Shown here: positions 1 to 7,693 of the stretch, piece after piece
Position numbering within the stretch: position 1 is the first letter of the stretch
Layout: each line of letters starts with the position of its first letter
Source of the DNA: Tistrella bauzanensis
GTDB lineage: Bacteria; Pseudomonadota; Alphaproteobacteria; Tistrellales; Tistrellaceae
Direction of reading: 5' to 3'
Assembly: GCF_014636235.1 (NCBI RefSeq)
Contig: NZ_BMDZ01000045.1
Span: 1-46,068 of the forward strand
DNA: 46,068 nt
The notes under the pieces: model-generated
The model's input: only the letters and a program-made list of their open reading frames with translations
Told to the model about the DNA's origin: nothing
Databases searched by the model: none
Program-made: the position numbers and the translations under genes

Positions 1-104
1 TCTGTGGAAGCCTGTTGAATCACGCCAAACTATCGTGCGCCAGAGATTCCGATCACCGCGTTAACCTGAACTCGTTGCCCTGCCGCCGCTCAGGGCCATT
101 TGCC

Positions 105-155
105 ATGCGCTGGATGAACGACTATGGTAACGCCCGGCTGATAGCCATCAGATAG
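105..155 (+). other. possible 16-codon leader ORF upstream of the YfgM-like gene
   Basis: An ATG at 105 opens a 16-residue frame (MRWMNDYGNARLIAIR) that ends in TAG at 153-155, just before the Shine-Dalgarno sequence AAGGAGG (162-168) of the next gene. I see no clear Shine-Dalgarno for the short frame itself. It could be a leader peptide or chance. The remaining sequence from 1 to 178 holds no other gene I can support. Confidence 0.15.
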
Positions 156-178
156 GCTGCCAAGGAGGTTCGGGGCGC

Positions 179-940
179 GTGTCGGAACAGTTCATCCGCG
201 AGATCGACGAGGATCTGCGTCGCGAGAAGGCCTTGAAGCTGTGGAAGCGGTTCGGCCCGTTCGTGATCGGCGCCGCCGTGCTGGTGGTTGTGGCGGTGGC
301 AGCCGATGTCGGCTGGACTGCCTGGGAAGAAAGCCGGCGCAATGCGCAGGCTGAAAGCTTCGCCGCCGCCGATGCGCTGTCGGCGGCCGGCCGTCATGAG
401 CAGGCCGCCGGCGCCTTCGAGGCGCTGGCCAACGAGGCTGAGAGCGGCTATGCCGGCCTGGCGCTGATGCGTGCCGCCGAAGCCCGGCTTCTGGCCGGTG
501 ATCGCGCTGCAGCACAGGCTGAATTCGAGGCAGCATCGGCCCGTGGCGATCTGGATCCGGCGATCAAGGCGGTGGCGACCCTGAAGGCCGCCACGCTCGC
601 CATCGATGCCGAGTCGCCCGACCAGATCCGGGCCCGGGTCTCAGGCCTGATCGACGGTGACGACGCCTGGCGGCCGCTGGCCGAGGAACTCGTGGCGCTG
701 GCGGCCTTCAAGGCCGGGGACGCCGCCCGTGCCGGCGAAATCTATGCGCGTCTGGCCGATGATCAGACGGCGTCACAGGATCTGCGCAACCGGGCCGCAT
801 CCTATTCCCGTGTGCTGGGTGTGCCGCTCGGCTCCGACACGGCCGCCCAGTCTGCTGCCCCGGAAGACCAGCCCGCCACCCCGGACCAGTCCGCCACCCC
901 GGACCAGCCAGCCGCTGCCGATCAGGAGCCTGCGAAATGA
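179..940 (+). CDS. YfgM-like tetratricopeptide membrane protein
   Basis: This 253-residue protein begins at a GTG preceded by an excellent AAGGAGG ten bases upstream. A short charged N-terminus is followed by one membrane segment (about residues 27-47). The rest is Ala-rich helical repeat of the TPR_21/YfgM type, predicted to lie in the periplasm. In E. coli YfgM is an accessory partner of the SecYEG translocon and of periplasmic chaperones, and its gene also sits directly before bamB and der, as here. The last 30 residues are a low-complexity Pro/Asp/Gln tail built from a repeated PATPDQ/SATPDQ unit, visible in DNA as near-identical 18-bp repeats around 866-906. The stop codon overlaps the bamB start (ATGA, 937-940), so the two are probably translationally coupled. 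The family assignment rests on architecture and context and is fairly safe; the precise function is inferred. Confidence 0.8.
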   Translation: MSEQFIREIDEDLRREKALKLWKRFGPFVIGAAVLVVVAVAADVGWTAWEESRRNAQAESFAAADALSAAGRHEQAAGAFEALANEAESGYAGLALMRAAEARLLAGDRAAAQAEFEAASARGDLDPAIKAVATLKAATLAIDAESPDQIRARVSGLIDGDDAWRPLAEELVALAAFKAGDAARAGEIYARLADDQTASQDLRNRAASYSRVLGVPLGSDTAAQSAAPEDQPATPDQSATPDQPAAADQEPAK

Positions 941-2310
941 CCACCGCGCAGCTGATTCCGCTGCGGTCGAGCGTGAGCGGCCGCAGGCCGGCGCGGTCGG
1001 CCGGACTCGCCATGTTGACCATGCTGCTGCTCAGCGGCTGCGGCAGTTGGTGGGGATCGGATGAAAAGCCCACCCTGGGGGGCGAGCGGATTGCGGTGAT
1101 GCCCGAAAGGGCGGAGATCCGCGTCGATCCGGCGGTCGCGGCGGAGCCGGTCAGCCTGCCGCCGGCCTATCAGAATGGCGAATGGCCGCAGACCGGCGGC
1201 TATGGCAACCATGCCATGCATGCCTTGATCGGCCCGGCCGCGCCGGTCGAAGCCTGGCGCAGCGATGCGGGCGAGGGCTCGGGCGGCGCCAAACGCCTGA
1301 TGGCGCAGCCGGTGATGGCCGATGGCCGGATCTTTACGCTGGATGCCGACAGTGCGATCACGGCCATGGATGCCGCGACCGGCAACCGGCTGTGGACCGT
1401 TGAGCTGGCGCCGGATGACGATCTGCTGGAAGGCGCCTATGGTGGCGGCGTGGTTCTGTCGGGCGGCAAGCTGTTCGCGGCCACGGGCTTCGGCGATGTC
1501 GTGGCGCTTCAGCCGTCGGACGGGGTGGAATTGTGGCGCACCAGCCTGCGCACGCCGTTCCGCGCGCCGCCGGCCGCCGGGGATGGCCGGCTGTATGCAC
1601 AGACCTTCGACAACCAGCTGATCGCCTTCAATGCAGAGGACGGCCGCGAATTGTGGCGTCATGGCGGTGTGCCCGCGACCCAGATGGTGCTGGGCGGGGC
1701 GGCCCCCGGCGTGCTGGGCAATCTGGTCGTCGCCGCTTATTCCAGCGGCGATCTGGTGGCGCTGCGCGGCGACAGCGGCCGGGTCGGCTGGGCCGAAACC
1801 CTGGCCGGTTTCACGGCGGCCGGGTCGTCGTTGAGCGCGCTCACCGACATTCTGTCGGATCCGATCATCGACCGGGAGATGGTCATCGCCGGTACGGTCG
1901 GTGGCCGGCTGGCGGCCTTCGATGCCCGCAGCGGTTTGCGGGTCTGGGAACAGCCCTTCAAGGTGAACCAGACCCCCTGGGTTGCCGACACCACGATCTA
2001 TGCGGTTGTGGATGGCACACGGGTGGTGGCGCTGCGTCGTGCCGATGGCCGGGTGCGCTGGGTGTCGGACCTGCCGGCTTTCGAGGATCCGGAAGACCGC
2101 GAAGATCCGATCCGCTGGACCGGACCGGTGATGGCTGGCGGCCGGTTGCATCTGGTGTCGACCTCGGGCCAACTGATGTCTCTGGATCCTGCCGATGGTG
2201 CCCGCACCGGCGAGATCGACGTCGGTGGACCGGTGATGATTTCGCCGGTGGTGGCCGGCGGCATGCTGTATGTCTTGCGCGACGACGCCACGCTGGTCGC
2301 CGCTCGCTGA
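937..2310 (+). CDS. bamB: outer membrane protein assembly factor BamB
   Basis: A lipoprotein of 457 residues. The N-terminus ends in a lipobox LLSGC with the lipidated cysteine at residue 35, after a longer than usual basic leader. The mature part is a PQQ-type beta-propeller: at least seven blades show the recurring pattern of a hydrophobic strand, then LxALxxxDG and L/VW (for example VVALQPSDGVELW, LIAFNAEDGRELW, LAAFDARSGLRVW). BamB is the propeller lipoprotein of the BAM complex, which inserts beta-barrel proteins into the outer membrane; clients encoded in this same window would include LptD and BtuB. It overlaps the upstream gene by four bases and is followed 201 bp later by der, the same order as in E. 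coli. Confidence 0.93.
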   Translation: MTTAQLIPLRSSVSGRRPARSAGLAMLTMLLLSGCGSWWGSDEKPTLGGERIAVMPERAEIRVDPAVAAEPVSLPPAYQNGEWPQTGGYGNHAMHALIGPAAPVEAWRSDAGEGSGGAKRLMAQPVMADGRIFTLDADSAITAMDAATGNRLWTVELAPDDDLLEGAYGGGVVLSGGKLFAATGFGDVVALQPSDGVELWRTSLRTPFRAPPAAGDGRLYAQTFDNQLIAFNAEDGRELWRHGGVPATQMVLGGAAPGVLGNLVVAAYSSGDLVALRGDSGRVGWAETLAGFTAAGSSLSALTDILSDPIIDREMVIAGTVGGRLAAFDARSGLRVWEQPFKVNQTPWVADTTIYAVVDGTRVVALRRADGRVRWVSDLPAFEDPEDREDPIRWTGPVMAGGRLHLVSTSGQLMSLDPADGARTGEIDVGGPVMISPVVAGGMLYVLRDDATLVAAR

Positions 2311-2394
2311 GCGGAAGCTGCGCCGGCCCGGGTGCCGACGCCCCAGCTCGGCGCTTGACGTGGGACGTTTTGGCGTTCATTGATGCTGTCCGGA

Positions 2395-2419
2395 CCCCGC
2401 AGGCCCCGCGCCTGCGGGG
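2395..2419 (+). terminator. strong hairpin between bamB and der
   Basis: A perfect 10-bp stem (2395-2404 with 2410-2419) closes a 5-base loop CCCGC. No T-run follows on either strand, so it may be a weak terminator, a processing site or an mRNA stabiliser rather than a textbook intrinsic terminator. It splits the 201-bp gap between bamB and der. Confidence 0.4.
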
Positions 2420-2511
2420 CCGCCGCCGCTTGAAGCTTCACCTGCGATGCCGCAGACCCCAGGGCCTGTGCGTCGTGATCACCTGATACGTCCATACCGG
2501 AGGTCGCGTCC

Positions 2512-4068
2512 ATGCTGACCGTGGCGCTGGTCGGCCGGCCGAATGTCGGCAAGTCGACCCTGTTCAATCGTCTGGTCGGGCGACGCATCGCCATCGTCGA
2601 CGACATGCCGGGTGTCACCCGCGACCGGCGCATCGGTGATGCCCGCCTCGGCAATCTGCGCTTCAACGTGGTCGATACGGCGGGTCTTGAGGAAATCGGG
2701 AACCCGTCAGACCTGAATGCGCGCATGCAGGCGCAGACCCGCACCGCGATCGACGACGCCGATCTGGTGCTGTTCATGATCGATGGTCGCGCCGGTGTAA
2801 CGCCCACCGACGAATATTTCGCCGATCTGCTGCGCCGGGTGGAGACCCCGGTTGTGGTGGTGGTGAACAAGTGCGAGGGCCGGGCCGGCGATAGCGGCCT
2901 CGCCGAAGCCTGGGCGCTTGGGCTGGGCGAGCCGCTGCCCCTGTCTGCCGCCCATGGCGACCACACCAGCGATCTGTACGACGTGCTGTCGAGCCATGGC
3001 GCCGCCCATGCCGAGGCGCTGGAGGATGCCGCTGCCGCGGAAGCCGAAGCCCGTGCGGCCCGCCGGCGTGCCGCGGCGGTCGCCGGTGCCGTGGGCGAGG
3101 CGGCGGAGCTTGCCGCCGAAGGCCCGCGGGAAGTGGGTCTGGATGCCTTCGACGACGATGGATCGGATATCGATGTCGACGAAGATGCCGATGACGAGAC
3201 CCTGGCTGCGGCCGAAGAGCGCGCCATGGCTGAGATCGGCAACCAGAAGGCGCTTCAGATCGCGATCGTCGGCCGCCCCAATGCCGGCAAGTCGACCCTG
3301 ATGAACCATCTGCTGGGCGAGGACCGGGTGCTGACCGGGCCGGAGGCCGGCATCACCCGCGATGCCATCGCCGTCGACTGGCTGCATGCCGGCCGCCGCA
3401 TCCGGCTGATCGATACCGCCGGCATGCGTCGCAAGGCCCGGATCGACGACCGGGTCGAGAAGATGTCGGTTGACGAGACCCTGCGCGCGATCCGCTTCGC
3501 CCATGTCGTCATCATGATGATCGATGCCGAGCGCGGGCTTGAGAAGCAGGATATGACCATCGCCCGTCTGGTGGTCGACGAAGGCCGCGCCCTGGTCGTG
3601 GCGGTGAACAAGTGGGACACCGTCACCAATGCCGATGAATTCATGACCGAACTGCGCCGGCGGATGAGCCATGTGATGCCGCAGGTCAAGGGCGTGCCGG
3701 TGGTGACCATCTCGGCGCTTGCCGGCCACAACACCGATAAGCTGGTCGATGCCTGTTTCGACATCTACCGGATCTGGAACCGTCGGGTGTCGACCGGCAA
3801 GCTGAACCGCTGGCTGGAGCGGATGACCGAGAACTATCCACCGCCGATGGCTCATGGCCGGCGGCTGCGGCTGCGCTATGCCACCCAGATCAAGACCCGG
3901 CCGCCGGCATTCGCCGTGTTCGTCAGCCAGCCCAAGGAACTGCCGGACAGCTATGTCCGCTATGTGGTCAACGGCTTGCGGGACGAATTCGATCTGCCGG
4001 GCGTACCGGTGCGTGTGGTGCTGCGGACCAGCGAGAACCCGTTCGCGAACCGCAAGAAAAAGTGGTGA
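2512..4068 (+). CDS. der: ribosome biogenesis GTPase Der (EngA)
   Basis: Der has two GTPase domains in tandem and a C-terminal KH-like domain, and helps mature the 50S ribosomal subunit. Here both P-loops are clear: GRPNVGKST at residues 8-16 and GRPNAGKST at 254-262. Other G motifs (DTAG near 55-58, NKCE near 119, DTAGMRRKARI after the second P-loop, NKWD later) are present. The C-terminus ends FANRKKKW, typical of the family. At 518 residues it is longer than most Der proteins (about 440-490). The excess is the linker between the two G domains (about 164-247), an Ala/Glu/Arg-rich helix followed by a very acidic patch. The ATG start follows GGAGG closely upstream (2500-2504). The next gene starts 3 bp after the stop. 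Confidence 0.95.
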   Translation: MLTVALVGRPNVGKSTLFNRLVGRRIAIVDDMPGVTRDRRIGDARLGNLRFNVVDTAGLEEIGNPSDLNARMQAQTRTAIDDADLVLFMIDGRAGVTPTDEYFADLLRRVETPVVVVVNKCEGRAGDSGLAEAWALGLGEPLPLSAAHGDHTSDLYDVLSSHGAAHAEALEDAAAAEAEARAARRRAAAVAGAVGEAAELAAEGPREVGLDAFDDDGSDIDVDEDADDETLAAAEERAMAEIGNQKALQIAIVGRPNAGKSTLMNHLLGEDRVLTGPEAGITRDAIAVDWLHAGRRIRLIDTAGMRRKARIDDRVEKMSVDETLRAIRFAHVVIMMIDAERGLEKQDMTIARLVVDEGRALVVAVNKWDTVTNADEFMTELRRRMSHVMPQVKGVPVVTISALAGHNTDKLVDACFDIYRIWNRRVSTGKLNRWLERMTENYPPPMAHGRRLRLRYATQIKTRPPAFAVFVSQPKELPDSYVRYVVNGLRDEFDLPGVPVRVVLRTSENPFANRKKKW

Positions 4069-4071
4069 TCC

Positions 4072-5058
4072 ATGTCCGGGCTGGCGATCGGTCTTGAAGA
4101 TGTCCACGCGGCCGCAAGGCGGCTGCATGGCGTTGCGCACCACACGCCGGTCCTGACATCGGCCACGGCCGATGCCAGAACCGGCGCGCGACTGTACTTC
4201 AAACCCGAGAACCTGCAACGGATGGGGGCCTTCAAGTTCCGCGGCGCCTATAATGCGCTGGCGCGGCTGAAGGAAGCGGATGATGTGCCGCCGGGCGTGG
4301 TTGCCTTCTCGTCGGGCAATCATGCCCAGGCGGTGGCGCTGGCCGGCCGTCTGCTCGGCCTCGAGACCGTGATCGTCATGCCGTCGGATGCGCCGGCGAT
4401 CAAGCGCGAGGCAACCCGCGGCTATGGCGGCGAGGTCGTTGCCTATGACCGCTATATGCAAGATCGCGAAGCGATCGGCCGCGACATCGCCATACGCCGC
4501 GGCCTGGTGTTGATTCCGCCTTTCGATCATCCGGATGTGATGGCAGGGCAGGGTACCGCCACATTAGAGCTGATCCAGGATGTTGTGGCACTGCCCGATG
4601 GCGGCGCCCTTGACATGCTGTTCGTCTGCGTCGGTGGCGGCGGGCTGATTTCAGGCGCGGCCGTGGCCGCCAAGGCGCTTAATCCCGCCTGCCGGGTGAT
4701 CGGCGTCGAACCCGAGGCCGGCGACGATGTCCGTCGCAGCCTGTCTGCCGGGCACATCGTCCGGATCGATCCGCCCCGCACGATTGCCGATGGTGCCCAG
4801 ACCACGGCGCCGGGCCATCTGACTTTCCCGATCATTCAGGCGCTGGTCGACGAGGTTATCACCGTGTCCGATGACGCGCTGGTGGCGGCGATGCGCTTCT
4901 TTGCCGGCCGGATGAAGCTGGTCGTCGAGCCGACAGGCTGTCTGGCTGCGGCTGGTGCCTTTTCCGGACAGGTCGACGTGGCCGGCAAACGCGTCGGCGT
5001 CATCCTGTCGGGCGGCAATATCGATCTGGAGCGGTTTGCAGCGCTGGTCGCCGGCTGA
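4072..5058 (+). CDS. PLP-dependent threonine/serine dehydratase family protein
   Basis: A 328-residue fold-type II PLP enzyme without a C-terminal ACT regulatory domain. The Schiff-base lysine is K55 in FKFRGAY, the substrate loop is SSGNHAQ (80-86), the phosphate-binding glycine loop is GGGG (188-191) and the C-terminal SGGN motif that contacts the pyridine ring is present. This size and lack of ACT domain fit catabolic threonine dehydratase, serine racemase or threo-3-hydroxyaspartate dehydratase, which cannot be separated by eye. The reaction would be elimination of water from threonine or serine to give 2-oxobutanoate or pyruvate, or interconversion of serine enantiomers, in the cytosol. 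It starts 3 bp after der, so it is probably cotranscribed, though a functional link is not obvious. Confidence 0.85.
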   Translation: MSGLAIGLEDVHAAARRLHGVAHHTPVLTSATADARTGARLYFKPENLQRMGAFKFRGAYNALARLKEADDVPPGVVAFSSGNHAQAVALAGRLLGLETVIVMPSDAPAIKREATRGYGGEVVAYDRYMQDREAIGRDIAIRRGLVLIPPFDHPDVMAGQGTATLELIQDVVALPDGGALDMLFVCVGGGGLISGAAVAAKALNPACRVIGVEPEAGDDVRRSLSAGHIVRIDPPRTIADGAQTTAPGHLTFPIIQALVDEVITVSDDALVAAMRFFAGRMKLVVEPTGCLAAAGAFSGQVDVAGKRVGVILSGGNIDLERFAALVAG

Positions 5059-5106
5059 CTGCCTGTCCGTGCGACGGCGACACCGCCGGCCTGATCCGCG
5101 GATCCG

Positions 5107-5139
5107 CGCCTTCGGGCGACATCCCCGCACCTTCGGGTG
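5107..5139. repeat. two small UUCG-loop hairpins in tandem after the dehydratase gene
   Basis: Two 4-bp stems each close a TTCG tetraloop: CGCC-TTCG-GGCG at 5107-5118 and CACC-TTCG-GGTG at 5128-5139. They sit in a direct repeat of about 21 bp. The second is followed on the plus strand by CTTGCTTTT, so the pair may act as a weak terminator for the bamB-der-dehydratase transcript. Confidence 0.35.
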
Positions 5140-5173
5140 ACATCACCTTGCTTTTCTGACCACAAATCGACCC

Positions 5174-5208
5174 GTCGCCACAGCTGCGTCACGAGCGGCT
5201 GCGGCGAC
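5174..5208 (-). terminator. possible terminator hairpin for the minus-strand small gene
   Basis: GTCGCCACAGC (5174-5184) and GCTGCGGCGAC (5198-5208) form an 11-bp stem. On the minus-strand RNA the single mismatch becomes a G-U pair, so the element is better formed in that direction, and it is followed there by GGTCGATTTGTGG. It lies about 190 bp beyond the stop of the small gene at 5402-5692. I see nothing else in 5059-5401, which is noticeably less GC-rich than the flanks. Confidence 0.3.
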
Positions 5209-5401
5209 CACTATTACGAGCATTTCCAATGTAAGTTCGCGATTCAGGCTCAAGTCTCGCGGAATGCCGGAATCGTGACCTCGGTCTATACGCGCAGATC
5301 ACGGCAATTTCACATAACATGGCACAGACCATGGCCACGCCTCTCCGGACACGGTCATGTATCAGAATGTGTTTGCGCTTTGGTTGTGCCCAGGCGCGCG
5401 T

Positions 5402-5692
5402 TCAGATGCGGTTGCGATCGTTCGGGCGGACCAGAATCGTGACGGTTTCATGGGCCTGCTCGATGTCCAGAAACCGGAAGCTGGCCATTCTCTGCGGCGT
5501 GGCCGGAGCCAGAGACATGATCGTGTTCACTATCTCCTCGTGAAGGGAGCCAAGCCGACTCTCGACAAATTTATCATCGGCACTCGCGGCCGCCATCAGC
5601 ATTGCCACCAGTTCAAGGATCTCACGCGTGTTCAGCCTGGACGGGCGTTCATTGCCTGTGGTGTCGCGATGCTGCACGTCCTGTTCCGGCAT
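5402..5692 (-). CDS. hypothetical small helical protein
   Basis: I do not recognise this gene. The frame reads 96 residues from an ATG at 5692. It may begin further upstream at the ATG at 5767 (121 residues) or even 5908; none has a convincing Shine-Dalgarno. Evidence that it is coding: on this strand the third codon positions are clearly richer in G/C (about three quarters, my count) than the second positions, whereas the opposite strand in register does not show the bias. The sequence also looks like protein, with an amphipathic helical stretch (TREILELVAMLMAAASADD, then SRLGSLHEEIVNTIMSLAP) and a beta-like end (FRFLDIEQAHETVTILV). There is no signal peptide or membrane segment. It is divergent from the TetR gene and could be its target, but that is inference from position. 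Confidence 0.5.
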   Translation of the reverse strand: MPEQDVQHRDTTGNERPSRLNTREILELVAMLMAAASADDKFVESRLGSLHEEIVNTIMSLAPATPQRMASFRFLDIEQAHETVTILVRPNDRNRI

Positions 5693-5866
5693 CACCGTCT
5701 GTATCCGTTGCACACACGTTCGCAACGCCACATGCACGTGCGAGAAACGGGCCGTCTCGCCCGGCATGTGCCGCCGTCGGAACGCGATTGGGGAGGAGAA
5801 CGGCCGAATCCTGCTGGAACGCAACGGTCGAAGTCGGTTCACGGCAGCACTGCCCGCCGACCGAAA

Positions 5867-5895
5867 CCTTAGATGTCCATGACAGGGCATGTCAA
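5867..5895 (-). promoter_or_regulatory. candidate promoter for the small minus-strand gene
   Basis: On the minus strand a perfect TTGACA (5890-5895) is followed after 17 bp by CTAAGG (5867-5872), or after 16 bp by TCTAAG. The -35 is good and the -10 poor. If real, the transcript starts downstream of the ATG at 5908, which argues for one of the later starts of the small gene. Confidence 0.3.
5874..5895. promoter_or_regulatory. operator-like overlapping palindromes upstream of the TetR gene
   Basis: TGTC-CAT-GACA (5874-5884) is an 11-bp palindrome. Its right half then pairs with a second half-site as TGAC-N7-GTCA (5880-5894). The element overlaps the candidate promoter of the small minus-strand gene and lies about 45 bp upstream of the TetR start, the usual place for an autoregulatory operator. 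A TetR dimer is the natural candidate ligand; this is inferred from position and symmetry only. Confidence 0.35.
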
Positions 5896-5937
5896 CAGGT
5901 GTTTGCATAACTTTAGATTGATTTCTGTGAAGGAATA

Positions 5938-6612
5938 ATGAGCGAAAACGACAAAAGGCCCCGTAACAGCGAGGTCACAAAAGCGGCGATTCTGGATGCA
6001 GCGCGCACCGCATTCGCAGAGAACAGCTATGATGTCGTTGGCCTTCGCGAAATCGCGCGGGTAGCGGAGGTCAATGTGTCATTGGTCATTCGCTATTTCG
6101 GCTCGAAGGAGCGGCTGTTTTCTGTCTGCCTTGAGGAAGCGGCATTCGATGCGCTGCTTCGTGACGTCCCGCGGGAACGTCTGGCGGAGGTGCTCAGCCG
6201 CTTCGCACTTCATCGCCATCCATCCGACGAAACGATGCCGCCTGCCGACGATGGCATGGATGCGCAGGATATCGCAGCCTGCTACAGAGTGTGCCGTATG
6301 CTGATCTGCTCGATCAACAGCCGTATGGCGGCGCCGCTGATCCGGGCACGGCTGGAATCCGATCTGCTCTACCATCTCGTCGAGCGGATCGGCGGCAGCC
6401 ACGCGCGGGAGAAGGGGCGGCTGGTGCTGGCGCTGCTGATCGGGCTGGCGCTGACCCGTGGTGTGCTCGATGGCGACGGTCCCCGCGGCGGCGGCGTGAA
6501 GGCCGATGGCGTCGACAGCCCCCATCGGGCCCCAGATGGCCATGTCCATCTGGCCGAAAGCCTGCTGAAAGTGATCATCGACGACATACCGATCAGCCGG
6601 GATCGGGCCTGA
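5938..6612 (+). CDS. TetR/AcrR family transcriptional regulator
   Basis: A 224-residue protein with the standard TetR layout: an N-terminal helix-turn-helix domain (about residues 14-60; AILDAARTAFAENSY, then LREIARVAEVNVSLVIRYFGSKERLF) and a helical ligand-binding and dimer domain whose sequence does not reveal the inducer. The ATG is preceded by AAGGA (5930-5934) in an AT-rich leader. The HTH includes RYFGSKERLF, common in regulators of multidrug efflux or fatty acid metabolism, but no efflux or acyl-CoA gene is adjacent. The nearest partners are the small divergent gene at 5402-5692 and, convergently, a short-chain dehydrogenase. It ends about 30 bp before a bidirectional terminator. Confidence 0.9.
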   Translation: MSENDKRPRNSEVTKAAILDAARTAFAENSYDVVGLREIARVAEVNVSLVIRYFGSKERLFSVCLEEAAFDALLRDVPRERLAEVLSRFALHRHPSDETMPPADDGMDAQDIAACYRVCRMLICSINSRMAAPLIRARLESDLLYHLVERIGGSHAREKGRLVLALLIGLALTRGVLDGDGPRGGGVKADGVDSPHRAPDGHVHLAESLLKVIIDDIPISRDRA

Positions 6613-6639
6613 GCGCCCGGCAGGGTGATGATCGGGCCC

Positions 6640-6676
6640 GGGCGCCCCGCAGGGCGGTAACCGCCTCTGGGCGCCC
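6640..6676. terminator. bidirectional terminator-like hairpin between tetR and the dehydrogenase
   Basis: An outer 8-bp stem GGGCGCCC (6640-6647 with 6669-6676) encloses an inner GGCGG-TAA-CCGCC stem. It lies between converging genes. No T-run follows, so it probably works with the neighbouring hairpin at 6689-6724. Confidence 0.45.
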
Positions 6677-6688
6677 CCACATGCAGAA

Positions 6689-6724
6689 AGGCCCCAGGCC
6701 GCATTGATGTGCAGCCTGAGGCCT
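6689..6724 (-). terminator. intrinsic terminator of the dnaB-to-dehydrogenase run
   Basis: AGGCC-C-CAGGC (6689-6699) pairs with GCCTG-A-GGCCT (6714-6724): 10 pairs with one internal mismatch. On the minus strand the stem is followed directly by TTTCTGC. It lies about 90 bp after the stop of the dehydrogenase at 6817 and is the likely end of that transcript. Confidence 0.5.
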
Positions 6725-6816
6725 CGGTATCCTGCGCTCGGTCCGGTCGGCCCAGCGGCAGCCGATACAATCATCGGCTGCCTGCCGGTCAGTGCCGGCC
6801 GATCATCGCCGTCCCA

Positions 6817-7641
6817 TCAATGAACATGCCCGCAGCCCGGACCATGCTGATGGCCGCCATGGTCGTCGCCAGCCTGTGCCTGCGGTGCCGGCTGGGCCAC
6901 GAAGATCTCGCCATTGGCGGTCAGCCCGGGGGAGGCCAGATCCAGGAACAGCTCGGCGATCGCCTCGGGCGGGGTCTGCATGGCCTTGTCCTCGCCGGGA
7001 TAGGCCTGACCCCGCATACGGGTGCGCAACGCCCCCGGGTCGATCAGATTGGCACGGATGCGGGAATTCTCGATCTCCATGGCCCAGGTCTTGACCATGG
7101 CTTCCAGTGCCGCCTTCGAGGTGGCGTAGGCCCCCCAATAGCCGCGGATCTTGCGGGCGGCGCGCGAGGTGACGAAAATCGCGCGTCCGGCGGGCGACAG
7201 CTTCAGCAACGGCTCGCAATTGCGGATCAGGCGCTGATTGGCCGAGACATTGACCGTCATCACCCGGTCCCACTCTTTGGGCCGCTGCTGCGACATGGGC
7301 GCGATGTTGCCGAGCAGTCCGGCATTGCCGACCAGGATGTCGAGCCGGCCGAACCGCTCATAGATCTGCTTGCCAAGACTGTCGAGCTTGTCCAGCTCGG
7401 CCAGATCGGCCGGAACCAGAGTGGCTGTGCCACCGACCGCCTTGACCCGGTCGTCGGTCTCTTCCAGCCCGCCGACGGTGCGGGCCAGAAGGATGACATG
7501 GGCCCCCGCCTGGGCATAGCGCTCGGCAACCGCAGCCCCAAGCCCCCGCGAGGCGCCGGTGATCAGGGCGATCTTGCCGTCCAGAGGGCGGTCGCCGTCC
7601 ACGGGTTCGGATGGGGCGGGGGCATCGGGCGTGTCGGTCAT
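6817..7641 (-). CDS. short-chain dehydrogenase/reductase with a His-rich C-terminal tail
   Basis: A 274-residue SDR. The Rossmann cofactor loop is TGASRGLG, followed by NAG, a catalytic Ser (VTSRAA) and YATSK containing the Tyr and Lys of the active site. It lies directly downstream of purF in the same direction, a position where alphaproteobacteria commonly carry an uncharacterised SDR resembling E. coli YciK. The substrate is unknown. Unusually, the last 16 residues (DDHGGHQHGPGCGHVH) hold five His and one Cys, a composition seen in metal-binding tails. An unrelated N-terminal extension of about 20 residues (PDAPAPSEP...) precedes the fold. The SDR call is certain; any metal role of the tail is speculation. 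Confidence 0.88.
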   Translation of the reverse strand: MTDTPDAPAPSEPVDGDRPLDGKIALITGASRGLGAAVAERYAQAGAHVILLARTVGGLEETDDRVKAVGGTATLVPADLAELDKLDSLGKQIYERFGRLDILVGNAGLLGNIAPMSQQRPKEWDRVMTVNVSANQRLIRNCEPLLKLSPAGRAIFVTSRAARKIRGYWGAYATSKAALEAMVKTWAMEIENSRIRANLIDPGALRTRMRGQAYPGEDKAMQTPPEAIAELFLDLASPGLTANGEIFVAQPAPQAQAGDDHGGHQHGPGCGHVH

Positions 7642-7693
7642 GGCTTTGGGTCCGGCCTTCTGGCTTGCGGGCAGGGGCAGATTACGAGCGGGA

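Noticed and set aside
2707-4530. 607-codon open frame on the minus strand across der and the dehydratase gene
   Set aside because: It is antisense to two well-identified genes, has His/Arg/Gln-rich composition typical of reverse-strand reading of GC-rich codons, and shows no domain.
5137-5442. 101-codon plus-strand frame in the gap after the dehydratase
   Set aside because: Its codon positions show no GC bias, it has no ribosome site, and it overlaps the better supported minus-strand gene and a hairpin.
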